64,000 nt of DNA. Origin: Bryobacterales bacterium (GTDB lineage: Bacteria > Acidobacteriota > Terriglobia > Bryobacterales > Bryobacteraceae). A program made the translations under genes and the position numbers. Location of the stretch: positions 1 to 64,000 of the forward strand of contig CANFEY010000013.1 in assembly GCA_947446025.1 (NCBI GenBank), in the 5' to 3' direction. Position 1 is the first letter of the stretch; the number at the start of each line of letters is the position of its first letter. The notes under the pieces are model-generated. The model saw only the letters and a list, made by a program, of their open reading frames with translations, was not told the origin of the DNA and made no database searches. This document shows positions 53,047 to 63,247 of this stretch, piece by piece.

Positions 53047-55677
53047 CTATCGTAACTCCGAAGCCGGGGACTGGATCAGCCGGTGCCAATCGGTGACCAA
53101 GTTGAGCGTGGGTTCGGTCTGGTCGGCTTGGAGCGTGATGAGGAACTTCTGGCCGTCGGCGGACGGGGCGTAGTGATATTGGTTCCTCTGAATCACGATG
53201 ATGCGGCTGCGGTAGGTGAAGAGTTGTTCCGGCGTGCCCAGGGTGAGCTTTGCGCCAGTCTGCACGGGCACGGCCATCATAGCCCGCAGGTCGGCGCCCA
53301 CGGCGCTGACGAAAAATAACTCCTTGCCGTCGGCGCGCCAGCGCGGCTCGCGACCGCCGATGAGGGAAACCGGCATCTTGTTGCCGCCGTCCGGGAAGGA
53401 GCGCAGCAAAACTTCGTCGCGCCCGGTTTCGCTTGAGGTGTAGGCAACCCAGCGTCCGTCAGGAGACAACTGAGCCTGGCTCTCGACGCTATCCGTCACC
53501 AAGAACTTGACGGGCTGCCCGGGTTTGCCGGCGGGATCCGGCAGGTACCAAATGTCGCCACGAGTCTTCGGATGGCTCTCGGTGTAGAACAAGAAGCGTC
53601 CGTCTTTGGTCCACTGCGACGGCGTGATGGGGTTGGGGCTTGCCAGCAACTCCTCTTCATTGCCGCCTGCGGAGTTAGCGCGATAGATCTTGCCGGAGAC
53701 GAAGTACGCAACGCGGCCGCCGTCGGGTGCCCAGACCATGGGGGCCAGACCGCGGGCGTTGTAGCGGGACTCGGCTCCTCTCCGCAGGTCGAACAAGCGC
53801 GTTCCTTGGTTGTTGTTTAGTAAAGTGGCCGCCTTGGTTTCGTCCGGGGATAGCGACACGCCCTGCTGGTCCGCAAGTTGCCCGGCCTTTCCGGCCGGCT
53901 TGCCGTTTCGATCGAGCCAGGTGAGCTGGGAATCCTGGGAAGGCGCGGCCTGGTAAAGTAGCATGCCGTCCGCTGTGACGGACGCGGCAACCTGTTGAAG
54001 GGTAAGCGAAACGGCGGCTGGAGAAATCACTGCGAACGGGTCGCCGACCGCGGCGAGCCTGGCTTCATCGAACGGCTGCGCCATCAAGGTCGTGTCGCGC
54101 AGGAACAGAAGGTGTCCGAGTGTGGCTCCCTTGGCGGGAGGCGCGTACACGACGCCGGAGTTGTCCGCCAGGATCATGCGGGGTTTGGGATCATTCAACG
54201 CGGCCAGGTACACGTGCCGCTGGCTGGCAGGCCCGGTTAAGTAGAAAAAATGGTTGCCGTCGGGCAAGAACTCGGGTAGCCATTCACTTACCCCGGGTTC
54301 GGGCTTCGTGACTGCCGTGCATACGCCATCCGCTGCGCCGTTTACAACCTTGACCTTGCGCAGCGGACCCGCCTCACTGCCGAAGAGGACCACGCCGTCG
54401 CGGTTCCACGTGCCTAAAAAGCCGAGTCCGGTTTCGCCGCACAGCTCCTGCGCCGGACCGCCCGCGGCGGGCACTACTTTGAGCTTACCATCGTTGAAGA
54501 AGCCGATGAAGCGGCTGTCCGGGGACCAGAACGGCGAGCGCAATATCTCGGTTCCCGGCAGGGGTTGAAAGGTGTTCGTGTCCAGGGAGCGTACCCACAG
54601 CTTGCTCGTGTTGTCCTGGCGCAGCACGACGAAGAGCTTGCGGCCATCCGGAGAGATTCCGCTCCAGGCACCGGTACTGAGGGCGGCGGCTTGCGGCGGC
54701 GTGATGGTGACGTGCAGCAGCTTTTCTTCTGGGGCGGCGCGCCAGGGTGCCCACATGGCTATGGCTCCCGCAGCGAGGGCGGTCATGAGTCCAGCGGCGG
54801 CCCAAGCGGGCCACATTGCGCGGGGCTTCACGGCGACGGGCGCGGGGGTGGATTCTTCGTCGGCGAGGAGGAGCTTCGCGTCGCCTATGGATTGCAGGCG
54901 CTTGGCGGGGTCCTTTTGCAAGCACGCGCCGATCAGTTTGCGCATGCGCTTGGGGATGGCGCTGAGGTCGGGCTGATCTTTGACGACGCTGGCGAGCACG
55001 TCGGCTAGATCCTCGCCGGTGAAGAGGCGCTTACCGGTGAGCATTTCGTGGAGGACGACGCCGAAGGCCCAGATGTCGGCGCGGTGATCCACGGGCTTGC
55101 CCTTGGCTTGCTCGGGAGCCATGTAGGCGGCGGTGCCTAGGATCATGCCGGCTTCGGTTAGTGCCATGCTCATCGTCAGGGTGGGGGATTCGTCGGTGCC
55201 CGCTGTGGTCTCAGCCCTGGGCGTATGGCCGACTTTGGCGAGTCCGAAGTCGAGGACTTTGACGACGCCGTCGGGTTTGACCTTGATGTTGCCGGGTTTC
55301 AGGTCGCGATGGGTGATCTTTTTCTCATGCGCGGCTTCGAGGGCCAGCGCGACCTGCAGAGCGATGGCTTCGGCTTCTTCCAGCGGGACGGCGCCTTCTT
55401 TGATGCGCTCGCCGAGCGTCGGCCCTTCGACCAACTCCATCACGATGTAATCGGGCCCGACGTCGTAGATTTGGCAGATGTTGGGGTGGTTGAGCGCGGC
55501 GATGGCTCGGGCTTCGAGTTCGAAGCGGGCGCTGAAGCGCTGGGCCGAAGTCTTGATGGCGACATCGCGGCGCAGGCGTGTGTCGTGGGCTTTGTAGACT
55601 TCCCCCATCCCTCCGCGGCCTATGGGGGCCCCCACGATTTCGTAGGGTCCAAGCCTTGTGCCGGGCGCGAGGGACAT
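53047..55677 (-). CDS. Ser/Thr protein kinase with transmembrane helix and WD40/PD40 sensor
   Basis: An 876-aa protein. Hanks-type kinase domain (glycine loop [11 protein letters not shown] at 20-30, Lys42 in [38 protein letters not shown]), one transmembrane helix ([17 protein letters not shown]) and a C-terminal extracytoplasmic beta-propeller of TolB/WD40-like PD40 repeats. The kinase acts in the cytoplasm on unknown targets. The beta3-alphaC region is shorter than usual (VAIK followed by [10 protein letters not shown]). ATG 55677; the open frame extends 33 codons beyond. Downstream of relBE by 17 nt. Confidence 0.93.
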   Translation of the reverse strand: MSLAPGTRLGPYEIVGAPIGRGGMGEVYKAHDTRLRRDVAIKTSAQRFSARFELEARAIAALNHPNICQIYDVGPDYIVMELVEGPTLGERIKEGAVPLEEAEAIALQVALALEAAHEKKITHRDLKPGNIKVKPDGVVKVLDFGLAKVGHTPRAETTAGTDESPTLTMSMALTEAGMILGTAAYMAPEQAKGKPVDHRADIWAFGVVLHEMLTGKRLFTGEDLADVLASVVKDQPDLSAIPKRMRKLIGACLQKDPAKRLQSIGDAKLLLADEESTPAPVAVKPRAMWPAWAAAGLMTALAAGAIAMWAPWRAAPEEKLLHVTITPPQAAALSTGAWSGISPDGRKLFVVLRQDNTSKLWVRSLDTNTFQPLPGTEILRSPFWSPDSRFIGFFNDGKLKVVPAAGGPAQELCGETGLGFLGTWNRDGVVLFGSEAGPLRKVKVVNGAADGVCTAVTKPEPGVSEWLPEFLPDGNHFFYLTGPASQRHVYLAALNDPKPRMILADNSGVVYAPPAKGATLGHLLFLRDTTLMAQPFDEARLAAVGDPFAVISPAAVSLTLQQVAASVTADGMLLYQAAPSQDSQLTWLDRNGKPAGKAGQLADQQGVSLSPDETKAATLLNNNQGTRLFDLRRGAESRYNARGLAPMVWAPDGGRVAYFVSGKIYRANSAGGNEEELLASPNPITPSQWTKDGRFLFYTESHPKTRGDIWYLPDPAGKPGQPVKFLVTDSVESQAQLSPDGRWVAYTSSETGRDEVLLRSFPDGGNKMPVSLIGGREPRWRADGKELFFVSAVGADLRAMMAVPVQTGAKLTLGTPEQLFTYRSRIIVIQRNQYHYAPSADGQKFLITLQADQTEPTLNLVTDWHRLIQSPASELR

Positions 55678-55694
55678 GCGATCAATTCTATCAA

Positions 55695-55994
55695 CTAAGA
55701 AAGCCGCTCGCGCCACTTGGCCGGGTCGCGCGACGTGTGGAAGACAGCGTACACCGTGATCCGGGTCTCGGAACAATCGAAAAAGACTGCATACGGGAAG
55801 CGCCGGAGGAGCGTTCGCCGATACTCCTCGTGCACCCGTGAAAACAAGAGAGGTTGTCGCTGGACCAGAGCAATGCGCGCATCCAGCGCGGCCAAGAAGC
55901 GCTCACCGAGTCCAACGCCACGGGCCTCGTACCAGCCGTATGCCTCCGCGATGTCCTGCTCTGCCTCTGGCGCAATGACCAGCTCAGCGGCCAT
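55695..55994 (-). CDS. RelE/ParE-family toxin
   Basis: A 99-aa protein of the RelE/ParE fold (PEAEQDIAEAYGWYEARGVGLGERFLAAL, YRRTLLRRFPYAVFFDC, VYAVFHTSRDPAKW). It probably inhibits gyrase or translation. The antitoxin gene overlaps its start by 11 nt. The pair lies between two kinase genes on the same strand. Confidence 0.9.
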   Translation of the reverse strand: MAAELVIAPEAEQDIAEAYGWYEARGVGLGERFLAALDARIALVQRQPLLFSRVHEEYRRTLLRRFPYAVFFDCSETRITVYAVFHTSRDPAKWRERLS

Positions 55995-56208
55995 AGTGGC
56001 TGCGTACCCGCTGCTTCACGTCTTCCCATGCGGCACCCGCGGCGGGGTTGGCCTGTAGATTCGCCTTCCGGCGGACGAGTTCCTGCTTCTGCCACTCGTG
56101 AACCGGTACATCCTCCGGCGTCGAGGCTAGGTCGTCCCACAGGTCCTCCACGAGTTGGAGCTTTTCGGACGGACTGAGGTCGAATACTGACGGCGCGTTG
56201 GAGTTCAT
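55984..56208 (-). CDS. Antitoxin, addiction-module (Unstab_antitox-like) protein
   Basis: A 74-aa protein: LSPSEKLQLVEDLWDDLAS and VHEWQKQELVRRKANLQANPAAG match the addiction-module antitoxins paired with RelE/ParE toxins. ATG 56208, 42 nt after the frameshifted kinase stop. Antitoxin before toxin is the usual order. Confidence 0.88.
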   Translation of the reverse strand: MNSNAPSVFDLSPSEKLQLVEDLWDDLASTPEDVPVHEWQKQELVRRKANLQANPAAGAAWEDVKQRVRSHYGR

Positions 56209-56250
56209 GGCATGCCCTCTGCAATCATTCTCGCAAATTGCGAGGACCCT

Positions 56251-58841
56251 TCATTGCTTGTTGGCGTTCTCGAACAAGCGATGCCAGTTGGTGATGAGTG
56301 TGAGCGTCGGTTCGCGGGTGGCCAGCGGAACCGGGACCAGAAACTCTTGGGCGTCGGCGGAGACGGCGTAGGAATACGCGTTGGTTTCGATGATGGTGAA
56401 GGTCGGCGACGGCAGCTTGAAGAGGAGTTGTTGCGGGCCCATGGAAAAAGTTGCGCCCGGCAGGATCGCCCTGGCAGCCATGATGCGGCCTTCGGAAGTG
56501 AGATCCCTGAAGGTGTACAGCAGTTCCTTGCCGTCGGTCCGCCAGTGTGGTTCCACTCCTATATTGGTGACTTGGAACTTGACCGCGCCATCCGGAAAGG
56601 ACCGTACCCAGACGCCGCCAGTGGGTCCGCCCCAGACGGCATAGGCGACCCAACGGCCATCGGGTGACAACTGGGCCTGACTTTCATTTGCTGGGGTGTC
56701 CAGGAATTTGACGGGCTCGCCGGGTTTGCCGCCGGGATTCGGCAGGTACCAAATATCGCCTTCGTTCTTGGGATCCATGGCGGTGTAGAACAGGAACTTG
56801 TTGTCGCTTGTCCACTGCGAAGGGCGGCTGATGACGGGGGGCTCGAGCAGCTTCTCTTCTTCGCCGCCCGTGGCGCTGTTGCGGTAGATCGCTGCGCCCA
56901 CGCGATACGCGACGCGGGTGCTGTCGGGTGACCACACCAAACCAGCGAGGTCGCGCGCGTCGAATCGGGACTCCGACTTCGCGGTGAGGTCGTGGAGCCG
57001 CGTAAAGAGGTCGGGCGCGATGTGGCTTATCGCTTTTGTCCCGTCGGGAGACAGCGAGTATCCATTCTGATTGGCCGGGGACCCGACTTTGCCGGTCTCC
57101 TTGCCGTTACGGTCCAGCCAGGTGAGCTGGGTGTCGCGCGACGGGCCGGTCATGTAGAGCAGCAGGCCGTCCGCACTGACGGAAGAGCCAAGGGCCCCGC
57201 TGGTGTTTGTGCTGACCGAAGGTAGTAGCGCGAAGGGATCACCGACGGGTTCGCGCGCGTCCGCATCGAAGGGCTGTGCCATCAAGACCGTGTCGCGCAG
57301 GAACAGCAGATGGCTCAACTTCTCGCCCGGAGCCGCGGGAACCGAGAACGCCGCGGAGTTTTCGCTGAGGATCTTTCGAGGCGTTGGGGCACTCAGAGCC
57401 GCCAAATAGATACCTCGCTGTTCGGGTGTCGCATTGACCCTGTAAATGAAGTGGTCGCCATCGGGAAGAAACGAAGGGTCGCCCTGGCGGGTTGTGCCGA
57501 CCTCATACTTTGTCACCGGAGTGCAGGTTCCGCTGCCCGCGCCGTTGGTGATCTTCGTTTGACGCAGCGGACCCGTGGAACTCCCAAAGAGGATTGTGCC
57601 GTCCTGTTTCCAAGCTCCTCCAGCGCCTAAGCCAGTGTCGGAGCAGAGATCCTGGACGGGGCCTCCCGACGCGGAGACGAGGCGGAGTTTGTCGTCACTG
57701 AAAAAGGCGATGAAGCGGCTGTCGGCGGACCAGAAAGGAGCGCGCACGTTGCTCACGGGGATGAATTGGAACTCGGACGAGGCGAGCGGGCGGACGTAGA
57801 GTCCACCAGCCGCTGTGATAAAGAGCCGACGCCCATCGGGAGAGATCGCCTGGTACGAACCAAGTTGTTTTCCCTGCGGCGGGTCGATGTTGACGGCGAG
57901 TGGACGTTCGGGGGGAGCGCCGCGCCATGGGGCCCACAATGCGACGCCCGCCGCGACACTCATCGCCGCTGTCGCGGCCCATCCAGGCCACGTCGAGGGT
58001 TGCTTCACGGCCACGGGCGGAGCGGTGACTTCCTCTTCCACTAATAACAACTTCGCATCGCCGATGGAATGCAGGCGCTTCGCAGGGTCCTTCTGCAAAC
58101 ACGCATGGAGCAACTTGCGCACGCGCTTGGGGACCACTGTCAAATCCGGCTGATCCTTGACCACGCTCGCGAGCACGTCCGCCAGATCCTCGCCGGTGAA
58201 GAGGCGCTTGCCGGTGAGCATTTCGTGGAGGACGACGCCGAAGGCCCAGATGTCGGCGCGGTGATCCACGGGCTTGCCTTTGGCTTGCTCGGGAGCCATG
58301 TAGGCGGCGGTGCCCAGGATCATGCCGGCTTCGGTTAGTGCCATGGTTAGGGTGGGGGAGTCTTCGCCGAGAGTGTCAGGCGGAAGCGCCTGACCTACCT
58401 TTGCTAGTCCGAAATCCAGGACCTTCACTACGCCGTCGGGTTTGACCTTGATGTTGCCGGGCTTCAGGTCGCGATGGGTGATCTTTTTTTCGTGGGCGGC
58501 TTCGAGTGCCAGGGTGACTTGCATCGCGATCGACTCGGCTTCGTCGAGGGGAATGGCGCCCTCTTTGATGCGCTCGCCTAGGGTGGGGCCTTCGACGAGT
58601 TCCATGACGATGTAGTCGGGGCCGACGTCGTAGATCTGGCAGATGTTGGGGGGTTGAGCGCGGCGATGGCTCGGGCTTCGAGTTCGAAGCGGGCGCTGAA
58701 GCGCTGGGCCGAAGTCTTGATGGCGACATCGCGGCGCAGGCGTGTGTCGTGGGCTTTGTAGACTTCCCCCATACCCCCGCGACCTATGGGGGCCCCCACG
58801 ATTTCGTACGGTCCAAGCCTTGTGCCGGGTGCGAGGGGCAT
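56251..58841 (-). pseudogene. Ser/Thr kinase-WD40 paralogue disrupted by one missing base
   Basis: Same architecture as the gene at 53047-55677 (N-lobe, kinase core, transmembrane helix, PD40 repeats). In the first the DNA reads AATGTTGGGGTGGTTGAG-type sequence (codon CAC for His in NHPNICQ); here the T is lost (near 58650), giving GGGGGG and shifting the frame. The kinase N-lobe (from ATG 58841) and the rest therefore sit in different frames. If the base were present the protein would be about 863 aa. Loss of kinase activity is predicted; a sequencing error in the G-run is possible. Confidence 0.88.
58375..58399. repeat. Palindromic repeat inside a kinase reading frame
   Basis: An 8-bp stem (GTCAGGCG/CGCCTGAC) with a four-base loop is embedded in frame and encodes QALPPDT. 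Including its GGTAG flank on the minus strand it matches the intergenic hairpin at 4906-4925 at 22 of 25 bases. The tandem paralogue has an unrelated spacer here, so this looks like an insertion. Confidence 0.65.
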
Positions 58842-58920
58842 ATCGATAAGAGTGTACCAGCGTTGGGAATAGGGCATTGAGTGGTCTGCTAAGATCGTCT
58901 TGCAACACTCAGGAGCAGCC

Positions 58921-60573
58921 ATGAATCACACTTTGCGGTGCGCCGCGTTCCTCGCCTGTGCGCTTGGATTCGCTCAGACGAATGAAGAACTAGTCAACAA
59001 CGCGAAGAATCCCGACAACGTGCTGACGCACAGCTCGGGATTTGACCGCAAGAGTTACAGCCCGCTGAAGCAGATCACCAAGGCCAACGTGAAGCGTCTG
59101 GTTCCCATATGGAGCGCGAGCGTCATGAACGATCAGGGCGAACTGGCCGCGCCGGCGATCTACAACGGCGTGATGTACGTGATCAACGGCAAGTGGACCT
59201 TCGCCATCGACGTCGAAACCGGCCGCCAAATCTGGCGCACGCCGGTGATCCTGGAACCGGGGGTGACGCGCTCCGCGTATCATCGTGGAGCCCCGGCGCT
59301 TTTCAATGGCAAGCTGTTTCGCGTCACCATCGACAATCATCTGGTGGCGCTCAGCATGAAGACCGGGGAGCAACTATGGAACCAGAAATTCGCGGAGGCC
59401 AAAGAGGGATTTTACGCAACGGGCGCGCCCATTGTTGCGAACGGCGTGTTGATTTCGGGCGTGGCGGGCGGAGAGTCTACCACGCGTGGTTTCCTGGACG
59501 GCTGGGATCCAGACACCGGGAAGAAGCTGTGGCGCCGCTACACGATTCCGGCACCCGGCGAGCCTGGCTCGGAGACGTGGCCCAAGAACAGCGATGCCTG
59601 GTCGCAGGGCGGCGGGCCAACGTGGCGCTCCGGCTCCTATGACCCCGAACTCGATCTGGTCTATTGGGGAACCGGAAACGCGGAACCCTATGATCCCAGG
59701 CCCCGCGGCAACCTGGACAGCTTGTACACCAACAGTGTGCTGGCGCTTCGTCCGAAAACCGGCGAGGTGGTTTGCTACTACCAATACACGCCCAACGATG
59801 TTTACGATGTGGACGCAGTGGACGAACAAGTGCTGGCGGATATTCGCATCGACGGGCAACTTCGCAAGGTGATGATACAGGCCAACAAGAGCGGGTTCCT
59901 CTACGTCCTGGACCGGACCAACTGCAAGCTGATCGCGGCGCACCCGTATGTGAAGGTGAACTGGGCTTCCCATATCGATTTAGCCACGGGGCGTCCCGTA
60001 CTGACCGACATCTTCAATCGCTTCGCCGCGGGTGAGGAGGTCGAGATCTGGCCATCACGGGGGACCAACGCTGTGCCCGTAGCGTTCAATCCGAACACCG
60101 GGCTGATCTACGCCACCACGTGGAACATCTCGCGCATCCAGAAGCTGGCCGAGCCTCGTGTCACTCCCATCGGCGGCACCTCCACGGGCGTCATCGCAAG
60201 GTTGCCGGAAACCGCTCCTGGCGATATCCTGGGCCACTTCCTGGCAATCAATCCGGTCACCGGCGAGAAGAAATGGGAGATCCCACTGACGGACTTTCCG
60301 ACTGCGGCGGGAATGCTTGCCACCGGGGGCGGGCTGATCTTCACCGGCAAGATGACCGGCGAGTTCCTGGCGCTGGATGAGAGCACGGGGAAGACGCTGT
60401 GGCAGTTTAAGACGGGCTCCAGCGTGAATTCGACCGCGATCACCTACACGCACAAGGGCCGTCAATACGTGACGGTCGCGTCCGGACTGGGCGGAGCCAT
60501 CGCTCCGCGCTATGGCGCGCGGCAGGTTCCAACCGGTGGGTCGGTGTGGACGTTTGCTCTTTCGGCTGAGTGA
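58921..60573 (+). CDS. PQQ-dependent alcohol dehydrogenase (quinoprotein)
   Basis: A 550-aa periplasmic eight-bladed propeller enzyme with signal peptide; oxidises an alcohol with PQQ. Repeats of the W-type blade (WRTPVILEPG, LLGYATTWNISRIQ-like, GDILGHFLAINPVTGEKKWEIPL, TGEFLALDESTGKTLWQFKTG). Catalytic Asp296 in YDVDAVD, with Asp298 in the position of the extra carboxylate that marks lanthanide-dependent XoxF/ExaF enzymes. It lacks the usual vicinal disulfide (CC) near residue 115. AGGAG precedes ATG 58921. Next to a CE15 esterase (51 nt). Confidence 0.9.
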   Translation: MNHTLRCAAFLACALGFAQTNEELVNNAKNPDNVLTHSSGFDRKSYSPLKQITKANVKRLVPIWSASVMNDQGELAAPAIYNGVMYVINGKWTFAIDVETGRQIWRTPVILEPGVTRSAYHRGAPALFNGKLFRVTIDNHLVALSMKTGEQLWNQKFAEAKEGFYATGAPIVANGVLISGVAGGESTTRGFLDGWDPDTGKKLWRRYTIPAPGEPGSETWPKNSDAWSQGGGPTWRSGSYDPELDLVYWGTGNAEPYDPRPRGNLDSLYTNSVLALRPKTGEVVCYYQYTPNDVYDVDAVDEQVLADIRIDGQLRKVMIQANKSGFLYVLDRTNCKLIAAHPYVKVNWASHIDLATGRPVLTDIFNRFAAGEEVEIWPSRGTNAVPVAFNPNTGLIYATTWNISRIQKLAEPRVTPIGGTSTGVIARLPETAPGDILGHFLAINPVTGEKKWEIPLTDFPTAAGMLATGGGLIFTGKMTGEFLALDESTGKTLWQFKTGSSVNSTAITYTHKGRQYVTVASGLGGAIAPRYGARQVPTGGSVWTFALSAE

Positions 60574-60624
60574 TGCCTGGCCCGAAGCGTTCAACGTGAT
60601 ATTGTCTACCAAGAAGGAGTTCTC

Positions 60625-61971
60625 ATGCGTAAAACCGGTTTCATCCTCCTAGCCCTACCCGTGGCGATCCTCGCCTATCAACAGACCAAGGCGCTCAGCG
60701 CGACGCAGATCGCCACCAACGAAGATCACGCGCGGATGATGAAAGTGCTCGGCATCGAGAAGCTGCGGCGCGGAGCAAATGGCAGCGACACCAAGGCCGA
60801 CAACTACGCGAACTACGACGAATCGAAGGCGAATCCGTATCCGAATCTGCCGGACCCGCTGACGATGAAGAACCGCAAGAAGGTCACCAGCGCCGCGATG
60901 TGGAAGCAGCGGCGCGTGGAGCTGTTCGAAGAGTTCGACCGCGAGGTCTACGGCCGCGCGCCGAAGGTCACTCCCAAAGTGACCTGGGAAGTCACCAGCA
61001 CCACCAACGAGATGGTCGGAGAGTTCCCCGTGATCCAGAAGCGGCTCATCGGGCACGTGGACAACTCTTCCTACCCGGCCGTGACAGTCGATATTCAGCT
61101 GCTGCTCGCGACGCCCGCGAATGCGAAGGGCAAGGTCCCGGTGATGATGGAATTCGGCAACGCGAACCCTGCACCGCCTGGAGCGGGTAAAGGAAAAGCT
61201 CCGAATCCGAACGCGCCGCCTTCCTGGCAACAGCAAGTGCTCGCCAAAGGCTGGGGCTACGCGCTGATCACCCCCGGCAGCATCCAAGCCGACAACGGAG
61301 CCGGACTCACCGCGGGCATCATCGGCCTGGTCAACAAAGGCCAGCCGCGCAAGCCCGACGATTGGGGAGCGCTGCGGGCATGGGCCTGGGGCGCGAGCCG
61401 CGCGCTCGACTATTTTGAAACCGACAAGGCCGTGGACGCCAAGCAAGTCGGCATCGAAGGCCACTCGCGTTACGGCAAGGCGACGATGGTCACCATGGCG
61501 TACGACGAGCGCTTCGCCATCGCCTACGTCAGTTCGTCGGGAGCGGGCGGCGTAAAGCTGCATCGGCGCGCGTGGGGCGAGCTAGTCGAAAACGTCGCGG
61601 CCCCCAGCGAGTATCACTGGATGGCCGGCAATTACATGAAGTACGCAGGCCCGCTCGGCTGGGATGACATGACCGTCGATTCGCATGAACTGGTCGCGCT
61701 GGGTGCGCCGCGCCCCGTCTTCATCGGCGGCGGAGCCACCGAAGGCGACGGCTGGGTGGACGCCAAGGGCATGTTCTTGGCTGCCGAAGGCGCAGGTCCC
61801 GTGTACAAGCTGCTGCGCAAAAAGGATATGGGAGTCCATGAATTCCCGCCCATCGAAACCGCGCTCATTGACGGCGATGTCGCGTTCCGGCAGCACTCCG
61901 GCGGGCACACCCCGGCTCCGAACTGGCCCACGTTCATCACGTTCGCCAGCCGCTACTTCAAGACGAAATAG
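60625..61971 (+). CDS. Glucuronoyl esterase-like (CE15) enzyme
   Basis: A 448-aa exported serine esterase with signal peptide. Nucleophile motif GHSRYGKA (Ser281), oxyanion-region ITPGSIQADNG, SSSGAGGVKLHRRAW and the catalytic His region HSGGHTPAPNWPTF match CE15 enzymes, which split esters between lignin alcohols and 4-O-methyl-glucuronic acid of xylan. The usual GCSRNGKG is GHSRYGKA here. ATG 60625, preceded by AAGGAG. Co-directional with the PQQ dehydrogenase. Confidence 0.88.
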   Translation: MRKTGFILLALPVAILAYQQTKALSATQIATNEDHARMMKVLGIEKLRRGANGSDTKADNYANYDESKANPYPNLPDPLTMKNRKKVTSAAMWKQRRVELFEEFDREVYGRAPKVTPKVTWEVTSTTNEMVGEFPVIQKRLIGHVDNSSYPAVTVDIQLLLATPANAKGKVPVMMEFGNANPAPPGAGKGKAPNPNAPPSWQQQVLAKGWGYALITPGSIQADNGAGLTAGIIGLVNKGQPRKPDDWGALRAWAWGASRALDYFETDKAVDAKQVGIEGHSRYGKATMVTMAYDERFAIAYVSSSGAGGVKLHRRAWGELVENVAAPSEYHWMAGNYMKYAGPLGWDDMTVDSHELVALGAPRPVFIGGGATEGDGWVDAKGMFLAAEGAGPVYKLLRKKDMGVHEFPPIETALIDGDVAFRQHSGGHTPAPNWPTFITFASRYFKTK

Positions 61972-63247
61972 GCGATGCCGTCTCCAGCCCCAGCCAGTTG
62001 CCCGGGGTCGAGTAGAAGGCCGGTTCCAGGTGCGTGACTCCGCCCTGCGTGCGCGCGTAGAGGTCCTGATAGAGGGCGTGGAATTCCGCGCACACTGCGG
62101 GCCAGCCGAAGCGCAGAGCCGTTTCTCGGGCTGCCACCGTGCGAAGGATGCGCTTCTGGGGATTCTGTAAGATATCGAGGACGGAGGCTGCGAACGCCGG
62201 GCCGGTCGCCTCCGACAGCCAGGCGTTGCCTTCGTGGGCGTAGGATGTGACGCCGCCGGAGTTGGGGGCGACCAGGGGAGTTCCGGCGGCCATGGCTTCC
62301 AGCGGCGCGATGCCGAAGGGCTCGCGAGGGTTGGGGTGCAGGAATGCGTCGACGCTGGCGAACAAATCGGCGAGCGCGTCGCGGTCGCGTTCGTGGCCGA
62401 TGTAAACGACCGCCCCTGGTACGCGCGCGTTCGCGGCGTCCAGAAACTCCTGCCGCGAGGGTCCATCGCCCGCCACCAGAAGCTTGCACGACGCGCGGGG
62501 CAGTTGCTCCAGCATGTCGAGCAGTAATCCCAGATTTTTCTCCGGTGCCAGACGGCCGGCATACAGCAGCAACGCGCGCGACGCATCACTGCCCAAATGT
62601 CTTCCGCGTAGCACCTCCGACCGGCGCTCCGGCGTGAAGCGCGTTACATCGACGCCCATGCCGCGAATCCACACGCCGCGCGTCACCTTGTGGCCGCGGC
62701 TAGCTGCTTCAAGTTCTCCGGCTACATCACGGGACACGGCGATATGGTGGTCGAACTGCGGGAAGTAGGCGCACTTCATAAAAGCGCGGGCAAACACGGC
62801 CGCGGTGCGTTGCCATCGCGAGTACACATTCAGCGTCCGGTCCATCCGCTCGCAACTTATGCCCACCACCGCTGGCCGGTGCCGCAGCTCCGGAAGCATG
62901 CCGACGCGCGCCAAACCGGCTAGGTACGGCAGCGTGTACTTGTCGTTGACTTCGATTACATGCGGCTGTTCGGCGCCCAGGATCTTGCGGATCGGGCTGC
63001 CCGGTGGCAGATACTTCTGCGGATACAGCACGCGGTATTCAGGATGAATCGGCGCGCGCGGCGCACGCACGTGGTGAATGCCGCCGAATTCGCCCACCCG
63101 TTCATAGCCGTCCTCCGATGACGGCACCACCAGGCGCATCTCCCAACCAATCTGGTTGGCGCTTGCCATCAGAGCCTTGTAAAAGGTCCCGATCCCGCCT
63201 GAAGAAGCGTGCCAGGCGTTGGTGATGTGCAGTGTCTTCAGGACCAC
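61958..63247 (-). CDS. Family GT4 glycosyltransferase
   Basis: A 429-aa GT-B enzyme. N-terminal acceptor domain (TLHITNAWHASSGGIGTFYKAL), C-terminal donor domain (LLYAGRLAPEKNLGLLLDMLEQL, HPNPREPFGIAPLEAMAAGTPLVAPNSGGV with the EX7E motif). It transfers a sugar from a nucleotide donor to a growing glycan or lipid. GTG 63247 is preceded by AGGAG; it overlaps the upstream membrane gene by 10 nt and ends overlapping the CE15 gene by 14 nt. Confidence 0.88.
   Translation of the reverse strand: MVLKTLHITNAWHASSGGIGTFYKALMASANQIGWEMRLVVPSSEDGYERVGEFGGIHHVRAPRAPIHPEYRVLYPQKYLPPGSPIRKILGAEQPHVIEVNDKYTLPYLAGLARVGMLPELRHRPAVVGISCERMDRTLNVYSRWQRTAAVFARAFMKCAYFPQFDHHIAVSRDVAGELEAASRGHKVTRGVWIRGMGVDVTRFTPERRSEVLRGRHLGSDASRALLLYAGRLAPEKNLGLLLDMLEQLPRASCKLLVAGDGPSRQEFLDAANARVPGAVVYIGHERDRDALADLFASVDAFLHPNPREPFGIAPLEAMAAGTPLVAPNSGGVTSYAHEGNAWLSEATGPAFAASVLDILQNPQKRILRTVAARETALRFGWPAVCAEFHALYQDLYARTQGGVTHLEPAFYSTPGNWLGLETASPISS

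Noticed and set aside
58578-58922. Separate small kinase gene
   Set aside because: It is the N-lobe of the frameshifted kinase in its original frame, not an independent gene.
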